64,000 nucleotides of DNA from Croceibacterium salegens (GTDB taxonomy: Bacteria > Pseudomonadota > Alphaproteobacteria > Sphingomonadales > Sphingomonadaceae): positions 178,276-242,275 of the forward strand of contig NZ_WTYM01000058.1 in assembly GCF_009827435.1 (NCBI RefSeq), given 5' to 3'. Shown piece by piece: positions 24,945 through 38,185 of the stretch. The notes beneath the pieces were generated by a model. The model saw only the letters and a list, made by a program, of their open reading frames with translations, did not search any database and was not told the origin of the DNA. Each line of letters starts with the position of its first letter. Position 1 is the stretch's first letter. A program made the position numbers and the translations under genes.

Positions 24945-25753
24945 TCGCTCCGGGCGAAGTCTGGCTGGTCGGCGCGGGGCCGGGCGATCCCGACCTGCTG
25001 ACGCGCAAGGCCGAGAAGCTCCTGCGGGCGGCCAGCGTGGTCTTCTACGATGCGCTGGTCGGGCCGGGCGTGCTCGACCTCGTGCCCGCCGGGACACGGC
25101 TGGTTCCGGTCGGCAAGCGCTCGGGTCGCCATTCTAAGGACCAGAAATCGATCGATGCCCTGCTGGTCGAGGCGGCGCTGGCAGGCGAGCGGGTCGTGCG
25201 CCTCAAGGGTGGAGATCCGTCGATCTTCGGCCGGGCCGACGAGGAACTCGAAGCCTGCCGGACGCACGGCATCGCCGTCAGCGTTTGCCCGGGGATCACG
25301 GCAGCAAGCGCCGCCGCCGCCTCGCTCGGCAAGTCGCTCACCCTGCGCGGCCTCGCCCGCCGTCTGACCTTCGTCACCGCGCATACCCGCAACGGCAAGG
25401 CGCCCGCGCTCGACTGGCAAGCGCTGGCCGATCCCGAAGCGACGTTGGCGGTGTACATGGGCAAGGCTTCGGCTCCCGAGGTTGCCGCGGGCCTGATTCA
25501 AGGCGGGTTGCCGCCCGATACGCCGGTCGCGCTCGTCGAAAACGCCAGCCTCGAAGACGAGCGGCAGTTCCACACCCGCCTCGACCTCCTGCCGATCGCG
25601 GCAAGGTCCGCACTGGGCGAAGGGCCGGCCCTGCTCCTTATCGGCCAGGCGATGCGCCGGGATAATTCCGGGGATGCCGCCCGCGGAGCGGTTACCGAAA
25701 ACGACATCCCGGCTTGTGCTGGCGAGCCCCAAGGCTATCAGTTTCGGAGATAA
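24941..25753 (+). CDS. cobA: Uroporphyrinogen-III C-methyltransferase (SUMT)
   Basis: The protein (270 residues) is a SAM-dependent tetrapyrrole methylase. Diagnostic segments are VGAGPGDPDLLTRKA (residues 9-23), VVRLKGGDPSIFGRADEE and CPGITAASAAAA. It makes precorrin-2, the precursor of sirohaem, which NirB needs. It is the single-domain form, without the CysG oxidase/ferrochelatase part, so these steps must be encoded elsewhere. The ATG overlaps the globin stop, so cofactor supply is coupled to the reductases. Confidence 0.93.
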   Translation: MIAPGEVWLVGAGPGDPDLLTRKAEKLLRAASVVFYDALVGPGVLDLVPAGTRLVPVGKRSGRHSKDQKSIDALLVEAALAGERVVRLKGGDPSIFGRADEELEACRTHGIAVSVCPGITAASAAAASLGKSLTLRGLARRLTFVTAHTRNGKAPALDWQALADPEATLAVYMGKASAPEVAAGLIQGGLPPDTPVALVENASLEDERQFHTRLDLLPIAARSALGEGPALLLIGQAMRRDNSGDAARGAVTENDIPACAGEPQGYQFRR

Positions 25754-25819
25754 ATCGCGGGGTCGGGTACTGGTCCTGCTCGTCGCGCCCGATGGCGCAA
25801 ATGGGGATGAGGACCTGAT

Positions 25820-26737
25820 ATGCCGCAGGCAGCGCGCCTTGCCGGAATCGAGCTGGGCGGCACCAAGGCCATCGCGGTCCTCTCCGACGGCGAGCAGATC
25901 ATCTCCAGCCACACAGTCCCTACTGGCGCGCCGGGCGAGACACTCGGCGCGCTGAACGAACACCTCCGCCGCTGGCACGACCAGCAGCCTCTCGCCGGCA
26001 TCGGGATCGCCAGTTTTGGCCCGGTGGCGCTCGCCCCGGCCCATGCGGACTTCGGGCACATCCTCGATACCACCAAGCCCGGATGGCGCGGGGCGGGCGT
26101 CGTGCCGCTGCTGATGCAGGGCATCGATTGCCCGTTCCGCATCGACACCGACGTCAACGCCGCGGCGCTGGCGGAGTACCGGCGAGGCGCCGCGCAGGGC
26201 TGCGACAGCGTCTGCTACATCACCATCGGCACGGGCATCGGCGGCGGCCTGCTCGTCGGCGGCCAGCCGGTCCACGGGGCATTGCACCCCGAGCTCGGCC
26301 ACCTCAAGTTGCGCCGCGTTGAGGGCGACACCTTTGCCGGGGCCTGCAGCTTCCACGGCGACTGCATCGAGGGACTGGCAAGCGGTCCCGCCCTTGCCGC
26401 GCGCTTCGGCATGCCGGGTGAGGCCATTCCGGGCGACCATCCGGGCTGGGCCAATGTCGCCGCCGATCTCGGGCAGCTGGCGGCGGCGGTCCTCGTGGCG
26501 ATTTCGGCCGACAAGATCGTGTTCGGCGGCAGCGTCTCGCTGCAGCGGCCGTACCTGCTTCCGCTGGTCCGGGAGGAAGCCGTTCGAAGCGTCGGCGGGT
26601 ACCTCCCGCACGTCAACGCTGAGACCATCCGCGACCTGATCGTCTTTGCCGCGCTCGGCAATCAGGCCGGGCCGATGGGGGCCATCGAGCTGGCTCTCAT
26701 GGCGAGCCTATCCGGCGACCCGGCCCAAGAAGGCTGA
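25820..26737 (+). CDS. ROK-family sugar kinase, likely fructokinase
   Basis: The protein (305 residues) shows the ROK phosphate-binding motif LGGTKAIAV (about 12-20), catalytic Asp in DVNAAALAEYR and the adenosine segment GTGIGGGLLVGG. The zinc-binding motif HPELGHLKL followed by CSFHGDCIEGLASG is typical of fructokinase/mannokinase-type members. It would phosphorylate free fructose, mannose or glucose with ATP. It starts 66 bases after the SUMT gene and its 3' end overlaps the convergent alpha-glucosidase gene by 30 bases. Released sugars from that enzyme or from uptake are possible substrates. Confidence 0.88.
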   Translation: MPQAARLAGIELGGTKAIAVLSDGEQIISSHTVPTGAPGETLGALNEHLRRWHDQQPLAGIGIASFGPVALAPAHADFGHILDTTKPGWRGAGVVPLLMQGIDCPFRIDTDVNAAALAEYRRGAAQGCDSVCYITIGTGIGGGLLVGGQPVHGALHPELGHLKLRRVEGDTFAGACSFHGDCIEGLASGPALAARFGMPGEAIPGDHPGWANVAADLGQLAAAVLVAISADKIVFGGSVSLQRPYLLPLVREEAVRSVGGYLPHVNAETIRDLIVFAALGNQAGPMGAIELALMASLSGDPAQEG

Positions 26738-28315
26738 ATATCCGGGTAGAGAGGTGGTCGTCGCGCCGCCGACCGCCGCGAGCTGCGCGGTTCCGGCAGG
26801 AGCGCTGAAGGCAGCATCCTCGCGGCCGAGGTTGAACGCGCAGATCACCGTCGAACCACCGTAGGTGCGGATGAAGGACAGCACCTGTCCCTTTGCCTCG
26901 GCCAGCTCAAAATCGCCGAGGCGCAGTTCGGGCGACTGGCGTCGCACGGCGAGCAGGTGTCGGGTCTGTTCGAGCATCGATCCTGCATCGCCCTGCTGGA
27001 GGCCCACGGATCGGTGCAGGTTGGCGGCCCCGAACGGCAGCCACGGCGTGCCGGTGGTGAAGCCCCCGAGCAACGTATCCTCCCACGGGAAGGGAGTGCG
27101 CACACCGTCGCGGCTCAGTGTCATCGGCCAGTTGGCGATCGCCTCGGGGTCCTGCAGCAGTTCGAAGGGAATCTCGTCCTGTTCGAGACCCAGTTCCTCG
27201 CCCTGGTAGATGATCGGGTTGCCGCGCAGGCACAGCAGCAGCGCCATCTTGACCGGGGCGAAGCGGTCCATGTCCTCGGGCGCGGGCCAACGCGATACGG
27301 CGCGCGGCGCGTCGTGGTTCTCGAAGGCCCAGCTCGGCCAGCCTTCGCCGGGTTCGCCGGGCCATTCGGCCATGGCATCTGCCACCAGCTTCGGCGTGAG
27401 TTCGGGCGAGTAGAGGAAGTCGAAGCCGTAGGCGCTGTTGAGCCGGTGTTCGCCCGCAGTGTAGGCCTTCATTTCCGCCAGCGAATTGTCGCCGCCGATC
27501 TCGGCCATGGTGAACACCGCATCGTAGCTGTCGGCCACCCTGCGGATTCTTTCGACGAAGCCGAGCATTTCCGGCTGCGACTGGCTGTGGAGCCTGACCT
27601 GGAAATCGAACGGTCGCGTGCGACGCTTGCCGGGTTTGGCCGGGGCGGGCGGATTGTTGCGCAACTGCCGGTCGACCATCGCGTGGTTGAGGGCATCGAG
27701 CCGGAAGCCGTCGACCCCGCGATCGAACCAGAACCTCGCGACGTCGCACAGGACGTCCTGCACCGCCTCGCAATGCAGGTTGAGCTGCGGCTGCTCCTTG
27801 AGGAAGGTGTGCAGGTAGTACTGCCCGCGCCGCGCGTCCCAGGTCCATGCCGGGCCGCCGAACACCGACTGCCAGTTGTTGGGCGGGGTGCCGTCCTTCT
27901 TCGGATCGGCCCAGACATACCAGTCGGCCTTGTCGCTGTCGGTCGCGGCGCGGCTTTCGGCGAACCACGGATGCAGGTCGGAGCTGTGGGCATAGACCTG
28001 GTCGATCAGCACCTTGAGGCCGAACTCGTGAGCTCGGGCGACCAGCGCATCGAAGTCCGCCAGCGTGCCGAACACCGGGTCGACGCCGCAAAAGTCGGAA
28101 ATGTCGTAACCGAAATCGCGCATCGGCGAGGGGAAGAACGGCGAAATCCAGATCGCGTCCGCCCCGAGGTCGGCGATGTGCGGCAGGCGGCGGGTAATGC
28201 CGGGCAGGTCGCCGATCCCGTCGCCGTCGCTGTCCTGGAAACTGCGCGGATAGATCTGGTAGATCGCTGCCCCGCGCCACCATGGCGAAAGTGCAGCGGC
28301 ATCGGCGGAAGCCAT
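26708..28315 (-). CDS. GH13 alpha-glucosidase / oligosaccharide hydrolase
   Basis: This 535-residue GH13 enzyme has the four conserved regions of the family. Region II is DGFRLDALNHAMVD with the nucleophile Asp, region III is VFTMAEIGG with the acid Glu, and region IV is AFENHDAPR with the stabilising Asp. It has no signal peptide and should act in the cytoplasm on short alpha-glucans such as maltose, maltodextrin or isomaltose. The ATG at 28315 begins MASADAAALSPWWR, the normal family N-terminus. It is divergent from glgP, with a PhaR-like palindrome in between, which suggests joint control with glycogen metabolism. Confidence 0.9.
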   Translation of the reverse strand: MASADAAALSPWWRGAAIYQIYPRSFQDSDGDGIGDLPGITRRLPHIADLGADAIWISPFFPSPMRDFGYDISDFCGVDPVFGTLADFDALVARAHEFGLKVLIDQVYAHSSDLHPWFAESRAATDSDKADWYVWADPKKDGTPPNNWQSVFGGPAWTWDARRGQYYLHTFLKEQPQLNLHCEAVQDVLCDVARFWFDRGVDGFRLDALNHAMVDRQLRNNPPAPAKPGKRRTRPFDFQVRLHSQSQPEMLGFVERIRRVADSYDAVFTMAEIGGDNSLAEMKAYTAGEHRLNSAYGFDFLYSPELTPKLVADAMAEWPGEPGEGWPSWAFENHDAPRAVSRWPAPEDMDRFAPVKMALLLCLRGNPIIYQGEELGLEQDEIPFELLQDPEAIANWPMTLSRDGVRTPFPWEDTLLGGFTTGTPWLPFGAANLHRSVGLQQGDAGSMLEQTRHLLAVRRQSPELRLGDFELAEAKGQVLSFIRTYGGSTVICAFNLGREDAAFSAPAGTAQLAAVGGATTTSLPGYSAFLGRVAG

Positions 28316-28375
28316 GGCCCATCCTCGAAACTTGCGCGGCCACGATAACAGCAATCGCGGATAGCGGAAGCGTAT

Positions 28376-28390
28376 TGCTGCATCGCAGCA
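28376..28390. promoter_or_regulatory. Perfect palindrome TGCTGCATCGCAGCA (PhaR-like box)
   Basis: TGCTGC-ATC-GCAGCA matches CTGCN3GCAG, the operator reported for PhaR/AniA-type carbon-storage regulators. It lies 60 bp upstream of the alpha-glucosidase start and 187 bp upstream of glgP. It is the most symmetric of the related boxes in the window. Which protein binds is inference. Confidence 0.55.
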
Positions 28391-28577
28391 TTTTTTCTCT
28401 CCGGGGCGTCCGCGGCGCTTGTCGTTTGCTGGCGGCGCGCTTACCAATCGGGAGTTGCGCCGGCGGCCGGCGCGGCGGCGGCTACGGATATCCGAAGCCA
28501 GCAACAGGCCGTTGTTCACGGGAGAGGACCGCAACCGGCGCGGCATCATGCGCGTGCGGTCTTTAGGAGCGTGGCCC

Positions 28578-30988
<2,411 letters not shown>

Positions 30989-30992
<4 letters not shown>

Positions 30993-33154
30993 GGCCACCC
31001 AAGTCGGCAATCGAAGCTCTGCTGGCTGGCACTCACGCCGATCCGTTTTCATTATTGGGGACGCACGCGGGTCCCGAGGGTACGTTCGCACGTGCCATGC
31101 TTCCGGGTGCGGAGGAAGCGACGGCTTACAGCCTGAAAGGCGGCGCACTTGGCAAGCTCGAGAGGGTGGACTCGCGCGGACTGTTCGAAGGGCCGATCAA
31201 GGGCAATCCGCGGCCGGTCAAGTATCGCTGCAAGGCCGGCAAGCACTCCTGGTGGTCGACCGATGCCTACAGCTTCGGTCCGGTGCTTGGCCCGGTCGAC
31301 GACCTGCTGATCGCGCAAGGCACGCATTTCCGCCTGTTCGACAAGATGGGCGCGCACCTGATCGAGCACGAGGGTGCCGACGGCGTGCATTTCGCGGTCT
31401 GGGCGCCCAATGCGCAGGCCGTCAGCGTGGTCGGCGATTTCAACGACTGGGATCCGGCACGCCATCAGATGCGCCGCCGCACCGACATCGGCGTGTGGGA
31501 GATCTTCATCCCCGGCATCGGAGAATGGCGCGCCTACAAATACCGGATCATCGGTCCCGACGGCAAAGCCGTGCCGCTCAAGGCCGACCCCTTTGCCTTT
31601 GCCAGCGAATTGAGGCCCAAGACCGCCTCGCTAACCGCGCGCCCGGCAAAGACCGACTGGGGCGACGAGGCGCACCGGGCGCATTGGGCCAGTGTCGATC
31701 CGCGCCGTGAGGCAATCTCGATCTACGAAGTGCATCCCGGATCGTGGCAGAGGAACGAGCATGGCTGGTTCCTCACCTGGGACGAACTGGCCGAGCGGCT
31801 CGTCCCGCATGTCGTCGAGATGGGCTTCACCCACATCGAATTCCTGCCGGTGTCGGAGCACCCTTACGATCCGAGCTGGGGCTACCAGACCACCGGCCTC
31901 TACGCCCCGAGTTCGCGCTTCGGTGGACCCGACGGCTTCGCCCGCTTCGTCGATGGGGCGCACCGGGCGGGCATCTCGGTGCTGATCGACTGGGTCCCGG
32001 CGCATTTCCCGACCGACGAGCACGGCCTCGCCCGTTTCGACGGCACCGCGCTTTACGAGCACGAGGACCCCAAGCTCGGCTTCCACCCCGACTGGAACAC
32101 CGCGATCTACAACTTCGGCCGACGCGAGGTCGCCGCTTTCCTCGTCAACAATGCGCTGTTCTGGGCCGAGCGCTACCACATCGACGGGCTGCGCGTGGAT
32201 GCCGTCGCCTCGATGCTCTACCGCGACTATTCGCGCGAAGCCGGCGAATGGGTGCCCAACGAGCACGGCGGGCGTGAGAACTGGGAGGCGGTCGAGTTCC
32301 TGCGCGCGACCAATCGCGCCGTCTATGGCCAGCACCCGGGCTGCCTGACGATGGCCGAGGAGAGCACCGCCTGGCCGGGCGTGACCCTGCCGGTCTACGA
32401 CGATGGCCCGCGCACCTCGCTCGGCTTCGGCTTCAAGTGGAACATGGGCTTCATGCACGATACGCTGAAGTACATGGCGCGCGACCCGGTGCACCGGAAG
32501 TTCCACCACGACGACATCACCTTCGGCCTGATGTACGCGTTCAGCGAAAACTTCGTCCTCCCGCTGAGCCACGACGAGGTGGTCCACGGCAAGGGCAGCC
32601 TGCTCGGCAAGATGAGCGGCGACGACTGGCAGAAGTTCGCCAACCTGCGCGCGTACTATGGGCTGATGTGGGGCTATCCCGGCAAGAAGCTGCTGTTCAT
32701 GGGGCAGGAGTTCGCCCAGCGCCGCGAATGGGCCGAGGACCGGGCGCTCGACTGGGAGCTGTGCGATGCGCCCGCGCACGACGGAGTGCGCAAGCTCGTG
32801 CGCGACCTCAACCACCTCTACCGCGCCAAACCCGCGCTGCACGCCCGCGATTGCGAGGGCGAGGGCTTCGAGTGGCTGGTGGCGGACGATGCGCAGGCGT
32901 CGGTCTTCGCCTGGCTGCGCAAATGCCCGGGACAGCCGCCGGTCGCTGTGGTCTGCAACATGACCCCGATGACGCACGGCTGCTATGCATTGCGCCTGCC
33001 GCTCGACGGATACTGGGCCGAGGTGATTAACACCGATGCGCTGGCCTACGGCGGTAGCGGACAGGGTAACCTCGGCCATATCGAGGTAAGGGATGGGGTT
33101 GCATTCGCCATTTTGCCGCCGCTGGCGACGGTCATGTTCGAGTTCACTGGATAG
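30989..33154 (+). CDS. glgB: 1,4-alpha-glucan branching enzyme
   Basis: This 721-residue protein makes alpha-1,6 branches in glycogen. It has an N-terminal extension module, a CBM48 domain ([20 protein letters not shown], about 131-150) and a GH13 catalytic domain. Catalytic segments are [16 protein letters not shown] (nucleophile Asp), [12 protein letters not shown] (acid Glu) and [15 protein letters not shown]. The GTG start overlaps the glgP stop, indicating translational coupling. Confidence 0.95.
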
Positions 33155-33171
33155 GTTGCAGGAAACGGCCG

Positions 33172-34431
33172 ATGAGAGACTCCTATTCACAGCCCCTGGC
33201 CCGCGACGCTATGGCCTATGTCCTTGCCGGGGGGCGCGGCAGCCGCCTCAAGGAACTGACCGACAACCGCGCCAAGCCGGCGGTCTATTTCGGCGGCGTC
33301 TCGCGCATCGTCGACTTCGCGCTGTCGAACGCGATCAACTCGGGCATTCGGCGCATCGGTGTCGCCACGCAGTACAAGGCGCATTCGCTTATCCGCCACA
33401 TGCAGCGGGCGTGGAATTTCATGCGCCCCGAACGCAACGAAAGCTTCGATATCCTGCCCGCGAGCCAGCGCGTTTCGGAGACGCAGTGGTACGAGGGCAC
33501 TGCCGACGCCGTGTACCAGAACATCGACATCATCGCCGTGCACGCACCGAAGTACATGGTCATCCTTGCCGGGGACCACGTCTACAAGATGGATTACGAG
33601 CTGATGCTGCGCCAGCACGTCGCAAGCGGTGCGGACGTCACCGTCGGCTGCCTCGTGGTGCCGCGGGAGGAGGCCTCGGGCTTCGGGGTCATGCACGTCG
33701 ACGAGCAGGACCGAATTACCGCCTTCGTCGAGAAGCCCGCCGACCCGCCGGGCATCCCCGGCGATCCGGACATGGCGCTCGCCAGCATGGGTATCTACGT
33801 GTTCGAGACGGCGTTCCTGTTCGAGCAGCTCAGGCGCGATGCCGCCGATCCCAATTCGCGGCGCGATTTCGGCGGCGACATAGTCCCCTACATCGTCAAG
33901 CACGGGAAGGCGCAGGCGCACCGCTTCACCCAGTCCTGCGTGCGCGCGGCGGAGGAAATCGAGGAATACTGGCGCGACGTCGGCACGGTCGATGCCTACT
34001 TCGAGGCCAATCTCGACCTCACCGACGTGGTCCCCAAGCTCAACCTCTACGACCGCGACTGGCCGATCTGGACCGACCAGATCGTCGCCGCCCCGGCCAA
34101 GTTCGTGCATGACGAACATGGCCGACGCGGCATGGCGATCTCCTCGCTGATTTCGCAGGATTGCATCGTCTCGGGCTCGGTGGCGAAGAGCAGCCTGCTG
34201 TTCACCGGGGTCAAGATGGGCAGCTTCTCGAGCGTCGAGCGGGCGGTGATCCTGCCTTATTGCAACATCGGCCGTTCGGCGCGGCTGAAGAACGTGATCC
34301 TAGATTCCGGTGTGCGCATCCCCGAAGGCATGGTGGTCGGCGAGGATCCGGTGCTCGACGCCAAGCGTTTCCGCCGCACCGAGAAGGGTATCTGCCTGAT
34401 AACCAAGGACATGATCGCCAAGCTGGGATGA
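33172..34431 (+). CDS. glgC: Glucose-1-phosphate adenylyltransferase
   Basis: This 419-residue ADP-glucose pyrophosphorylase catalyses the committed step of glycogen synthesis. The N-terminal nucleotidyltransferase motif is [32 protein letters not shown] holds the metal-site Asp, and FVEKP binds the sugar phosphate. The C-terminal third is a left-handed beta-helix with hexapeptide-like repeats. It starts 17 bases after glgB, and its stop overlaps the glgA start. Confidence 0.95.
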   Translation: MRDSYSQPLARDAMAYVLAGGRGSRLKELTDNRAKPAVYFGGVSRIVDFALSNAINSGIRRIGVATQYKAHSLIRHMQRAWNFMRPERNESFDILPASQRVSETQWYEGTADAVYQNIDIIAVHAPKYMVILAGDHVYKMDYELMLRQHVASGADVTVGCLVVPREEASGFGVMHVDEQDRITAFVEKPADPPGIPGDPDMALASMGIYVFETAFLFEQLRRDAADPNSRRDFGGDIVPYIVKHGKAQAHRFTQSCVRAAEEIEEYWRDVGTVDAYFEANLDLTDVVPKLNLYDRDWPIWTDQIVAAPAKFVHDEHGRRGMAISSLISQDCIVSGSVAKSSLLFTGVKMGSFSSVERAVILPYCNIGRSARLKNVILDSGVRIPEGMVVGEDPVLDAKRFRRTEKGICLITKDMIAKLG

Positions 34432-35873
34432 GCCTCAAGGTTCTCTCGGTCGCCTCCGAGGCGGTGCCGCTGGTCAAGACCGGCGGGCTGGCCGATGTTG
34501 TCGGGGCTCTGCCCGCGGCGCTGGCCGGGGAGGGAGTCGAGATGACGACCCTGATTCCAGGCTATCCGCAGGTGATTGAAGCGCTTGATAAGCCGCGAAG
34601 AGTGTCTGTTTTCGACTCCTTGCTCGGCGAACCGGCGCGTGTTCTGTCGGCAAAGTTCCACGACGGGCGCAAGCTGCTGGTGCTCGATGCCCCGGCCTAC
34701 TTCGCCCGCTTCGGCGGGCCCTATGGCGATGCGGCGGGCGTCGACTACGGCGACAACTGGCGCCGCTTCGCTGCGCTCGGTCTGGCGGCGGCCCGGCTCG
34801 CCGGGGTCGACGGCAAGCAGCGCTTCGACCTTGTCCACGCGCACGACTGGCAGGCGGCGATGGCCTGCGTCTACCTGCGCTTCGGTGGCCGCCCGGTGCC
34901 GAGCGTGCTGACGATCCACAACATGGCCTTCCAGGGCTACTTCGGCGGCGAGGTCTTTGCGCGGCTCGGGCTGCCCGACGCGGCGTGGACGATGGACGGC
35001 GTCGAGTTCCACGGTGGCGTCGGCATGCTCAAGGGCGGGATGGTCTGCGCCGATGCGATCACCACGGTCAGCCCGACTTACGCGCGCGAAATACACACGG
35101 CCCGCTTCGGCATGGGGCTCGACGGCGTGGTCCGCGCCCGCACGCACCTCGTCGAGGGCATCCTCAACGGCATCGACAAGGCCGAATGGAACCCGGCCGC
35201 CGACCCGCACCTCGCCGCGCCCTACAATGCCGGCCACCTCGGCAATCGCAAGGCCAACAAGCGCGCGGTCGAGAAGGCGTTCGACCTCGACAAGGACGAC
35301 GGGCCGCTGTTCGTGGTGATCAGCCGCCTGACCTGGCAGAAGGGCATCGACGTCCTGCTCGAAGTCATCGACCATCTCGTCGGGCTCGGCGGACGGCTGG
35401 CGCTGCTCGGCTCGGGCGAACCGGGGCTCGAACAGGGGCTGACGGAAGCGGCGGAACGCCATCCGGGCCGCGTCGGCCTCAGGTTCGCCTACGACGAGCC
35501 GCTCTCGCACCTGATGCAGGGCGGCGGCGATGCGATCCTCGTCCCCTCGCGGTTCGAGCCGTGCGGGCTGACCCAGCTCTATGGCCTCGCCTACGGCTGC
35601 GTGCCCGTGGTCGCGCGGACCGGCGGCCTGGCCGATACGGTCATCGACGCCAACCCGGCGGCAGTCGCCGAGGGCGGGGCGACCGGGATCGTCTTCTCCG
35701 AGGCCACATACGACGAATTCTCGCTCGCCATCACCCGGGCGATCCGCCTCTACGGTGACAAGGCGGAATGGCGCCGGCTGCAGCGCAGCGGGATGCGCGC
35801 CGATTTCGGCTGGGGGGCGAGCGCCCATGCCTATGCGGACCTCTACCGTCGGCTGCTGGGGCGCAACCGGTGA
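34428..35873 (+). CDS. glgA: Glycogen synthase (ADP-glucose)
   Basis: The protein (481 residues) is a GT5 synthase that extends alpha-1,4-glucan from ADP-glucose. Hallmarks are the N-terminal [16 protein letters not shown] (the KxGGL motif, about residues 17-32), HDWQAAM and the C-terminal [17 protein letters not shown] with the catalytic Glu. The ATG at 34428 overlaps the glgC stop. Length and layout are normal for GlgA. Confidence 0.95.
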   Translation: MSLKVLSVASEAVPLVKTGGLADVVGALPAALAGEGVEMTTLIPGYPQVIEALDKPRRVSVFDSLLGEPARVLSAKFHDGRKLLVLDAPAYFARFGGPYGDAAGVDYGDNWRRFAALGLAAARLAGVDGKQRFDLVHAHDWQAAMACVYLRFGGRPVPSVLTIHNMAFQGYFGGEVFARLGLPDAAWTMDGVEFHGGVGMLKGGMVCADAITTVSPTYAREIHTARFGMGLDGVVRARTHLVEGILNGIDKAEWNPAADPHLAAPYNAGHLGNRKANKRAVEKAFDLDKDDGPLFVVISRLTWQKGIDVLLEVIDHLVGLGGRLALLGSGEPGLEQGLTEAAERHPGRVGLRFAYDEPLSHLMQGGGDAILVPSRFEPCGLTQLYGLAYGCVPVVARTGGLADTVIDANPAAVAEGGATGIVFSEATYDEFSLAITRAIRLYGDKAEWRRLQRSGMRADFGWGASAHAYADLYRRLLGRNR

Positions 35874-37672
35874 CGATGCTGCCGGGCGTCCGGGTCACGC
35901 CCGATGCGACGACCTTCGTCGTCCGCGCTCCCGCCGCGGCCGCGGTCACGCTGTGCCTGTCGAAGCGCCACGGCAAGCACGAGGCGCTTGTGGCGATGGA
36001 GCGGCATGGCGACAGCTGGGTGACCGTGGTTCCGCGCGACTGCACCGGCGAATGCTATGGCTACCGCGCCGACGGTGAATGGGCGCCCGATCGCGGATTG
36101 TGGTTCGACCCGGCGAAGTTCCTTGTCGATCCCTACGCCATCGAGCTCGACCGGTGCTTCGTGCAGGACTCCGCGCTCGGCGAGTTCGGGGCCGATACCG
36201 CGGACCTCGTCCCGCGGGCCGTGGTCACCGGCCCGCTGCACGAAGCCATCGTCGATGCGCCGCTGCTGCCGCGCGGTGGGCTGGTCTACGAGCTCAACGT
36301 CCGGGGCTTCACCGAACTCCATCCCGATGTGCCCAAGGGGCAGCGCGGCACAGTCGCGGCGCTAGCGCATCCGGCGGTCATCGAGCATTTGAAGAAGCTG
36401 CACGTCCACGCCGTAGAGCTCATGCCGGTCACCGCATGCATCGACGAACGCCATCTGCCGCCGCTCGGGCTGGCGAACAGCTGGGGTTACAACCCGGTCG
36501 CGATGATGGCTCTCGATCCCGGTCTGTGCCCCGGCGGGGTGGCGGAACTGCGCGAGACGGTGACTTCGCTGCATGCCGCGGGGATCGGGGTGATCCTCGA
36601 CCTCGTGCTCAATCACAGCGGGGAGAGCGACATCCACGGCGGCGTGCTGTCGCTGCGCGGCCTCGACGATACGAGCTACGCGAAGGAGCCGGATGGCCGA
36701 ATGGTCAACGCCACCGGCACCGGCAACACGCTCGACTTCGCGCAGGCCCACGTGCGGCAGCTGGCGCTCGACACGCTGCGCCACTTCGTGCGCCACTGCG
36801 GCGTCGATGGCTTCCGCTTCGACCTCGCCCCGGTGCTGGCGCGCGGTCCGGCCTTCGATCGTCACGCGCCCATCTTCGCCGAGATCGCCGCCGATCCGCT
36901 GCTCGCCGACCGGGTTCTCATCGCCGAACCGTGGGACATCGGCCCGGGCGGCTACCGGCTCGGCATGTTCCCGCCGAACTGGCTCGAATGGAACGATCGT
37001 TACCGCGACGACGTGCGCCGCTTCTGGCGCGGAGATGCCGCCATCGGCGAGCTGGCGATGCGCGTCGCCGGCTCGTCCGACGTGTTCGGCGACGACTGCC
37101 GCAGCGTGAATTTCCTCGCCGCGCACGATGGCTTCACGCTAGCCGACGTCGTCGCCTACGAACACCGCCACAACCTCGCCAACGGCGAGGAGAACCGCGA
37201 CGGACACCACGAGAACTTCAGCTGGAACAACGGCGTGGAGGGGCCGAGCGGCGATCCGCACATCGCCGCGGCGCGCGCCAACGACCTGCGCGCCATGCTC
37301 GGCACGCTGTTCGCCTCGACCGGGACAATCATGCTAACCGCGGGCGATGAATTCGGGCGCAGCCAGCAGGGCAACAACAACGCCTATTGCCAGCACATGC
37401 CGATCGACTGGGAAGGCCGCGACCGCGAGCTGGAGGACCATGTCGCCCACCTCTCGGCCCGCCGTGCGGCACACCTCGACCTGTTCCATGCCTTTCCCGA
37501 CGACGGCCAATGGCGCGGCCCGGACGGCCGGGAACTGCGCGCGTGGGACTGGGAATCGACGGCAACGAGCGGCTTCTCGTTCCGGCTGGGCGAGTGGGAA
37601 GGCGGGGTCGCGATTTCGATCGACCGCCGCCTTCGCTCCGTCACCTGGCGCGCGCCAGGCGATCAGCTGTAA
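35870..37672 (+). CDS. glgX: Glycogen debranching enzyme
   Basis: The 600-residue protein is a GlgX-type GH13 isoamylase that removes alpha-1,6 branches left by phosphorylase. It has an N-terminal CBM48-like domain and a catalytic domain with LVYELNVRGFTELH, VILDLVLNHSGE, DGFRFDLAPVLAR (nucleophile), LIAEPWDIGPGGY (acid) and NFLAAHDGFTLAD. It is shorter than many GlgX proteins because the C-terminal beta-domain is abbreviated. The GTG at 35870 overlaps the glgA stop; an ATG two codons later is possible. Its 3' end overlaps a convergent membrane-protein gene by ten bases. Confidence 0.92.
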   Translation: MTMLPGVRVTPDATTFVVRAPAAAAVTLCLSKRHGKHEALVAMERHGDSWVTVVPRDCTGECYGYRADGEWAPDRGLWFDPAKFLVDPYAIELDRCFVQDSALGEFGADTADLVPRAVVTGPLHEAIVDAPLLPRGGLVYELNVRGFTELHPDVPKGQRGTVAALAHPAVIEHLKKLHVHAVELMPVTACIDERHLPPLGLANSWGYNPVAMMALDPGLCPGGVAELRETVTSLHAAGIGVILDLVLNHSGESDIHGGVLSLRGLDDTSYAKEPDGRMVNATGTGNTLDFAQAHVRQLALDTLRHFVRHCGVDGFRFDLAPVLARGPAFDRHAPIFAEIAADPLLADRVLIAEPWDIGPGGYRLGMFPPNWLEWNDRYRDDVRRFWRGDAAIGELAMRVAGSSDVFGDDCRSVNFLAAHDGFTLADVVAYEHRHNLANGEENRDGHHENFSWNNGVEGPSGDPHIAAARANDLRAMLGTLFASTGTIMLTAGDEFGRSQQGNNNAYCQHMPIDWEGRDRELEDHVAHLSARRAAHLDLFHAFPDDGQWRGPDGRELRAWDWESTATSGFSFRLGEWEGGVAISIDRRLRSVTWRAPGDQL

Positions 37673-38172
37673 TAGACCCCCAGCGTGAAGCCGACGATGC
37701 GCCCGCACAGCGGGATGAGCATCCACAATACCAGCGAAACCACGCCCGAGACCTTGGCCGCCATGGGAATGGCATGGCCCGGCTGACCCCACTCGTCGAC
37801 GCCCTGCGAGAGCACGCGGTGGAAGATCGCCATGTTGACGCCGGCGAGCGCCATCAGGCCCATCTTCCACAGGAAGAAGGGGTTGGCCATGTAGGTCGCC
37901 GCCTTGCTGACGAACAGCAGCGTGCCGGTCACCAGCGCCAGGACGAAGGCGCCCCACACCAGCGGCACGGTGTCGCGCTCCATCGCCACGACCGACTTGC
38001 CGCGCGAGGTCAGGCCAAGCAGCCTGAGGTCCATGGCGGCGATCACGCCGACGACGGTGACCAGCGCGATCACGTGGACGGTTTCGATAGTCGGGAACCA
38101 CCATTCGGATTCGGCGATGCCGAGGCCGAGCGAAGAGTTCTGGACGTTTTCCCAGATGGTCGGATTTGCCAT
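37663..38172 (-). CDS. Small four-helix membrane protein (DUF6644-like)
   Basis: The 169-residue protein has four strong hydrophobic segments at about 28-53, 70-92, 103-122 and 137-165. His residues sit in or next to the first (ETVHVIALV) and third (NMAIFHRVL) segments and could bind haem, but no known motif proves it. The gene is 13 bases downstream of a related membrane-protein gene. I recall similar pairs annotated as DUF6644, with no biochemical role. The FNR-type box upstream of the pair suggests a link with low oxygen. Confidence 0.7.
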   Translation of the reverse strand: MANPTIWENVQNSSLGLGIAESEWWFPTIETVHVIALVTVVGVIAAMDLRLLGLTSRGKSVVAMERDTVPLVWGAFVLALVTGTLLFVSKAATYMANPFFLWKMGLMALAGVNMAIFHRVLSQGVDEWGQPGHAIPMAAKVSGVVSLVLWMLIPLCGRIVGFTLGVYYS

Positions 38173-38185
38173 TTTCGTATTCCCC

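Noticed and set aside
24941-25753. Full-length CysG
   Set aside because: Only the methyltransferase domain is present; the N-terminal oxidase/ferrochelatase part is absent.
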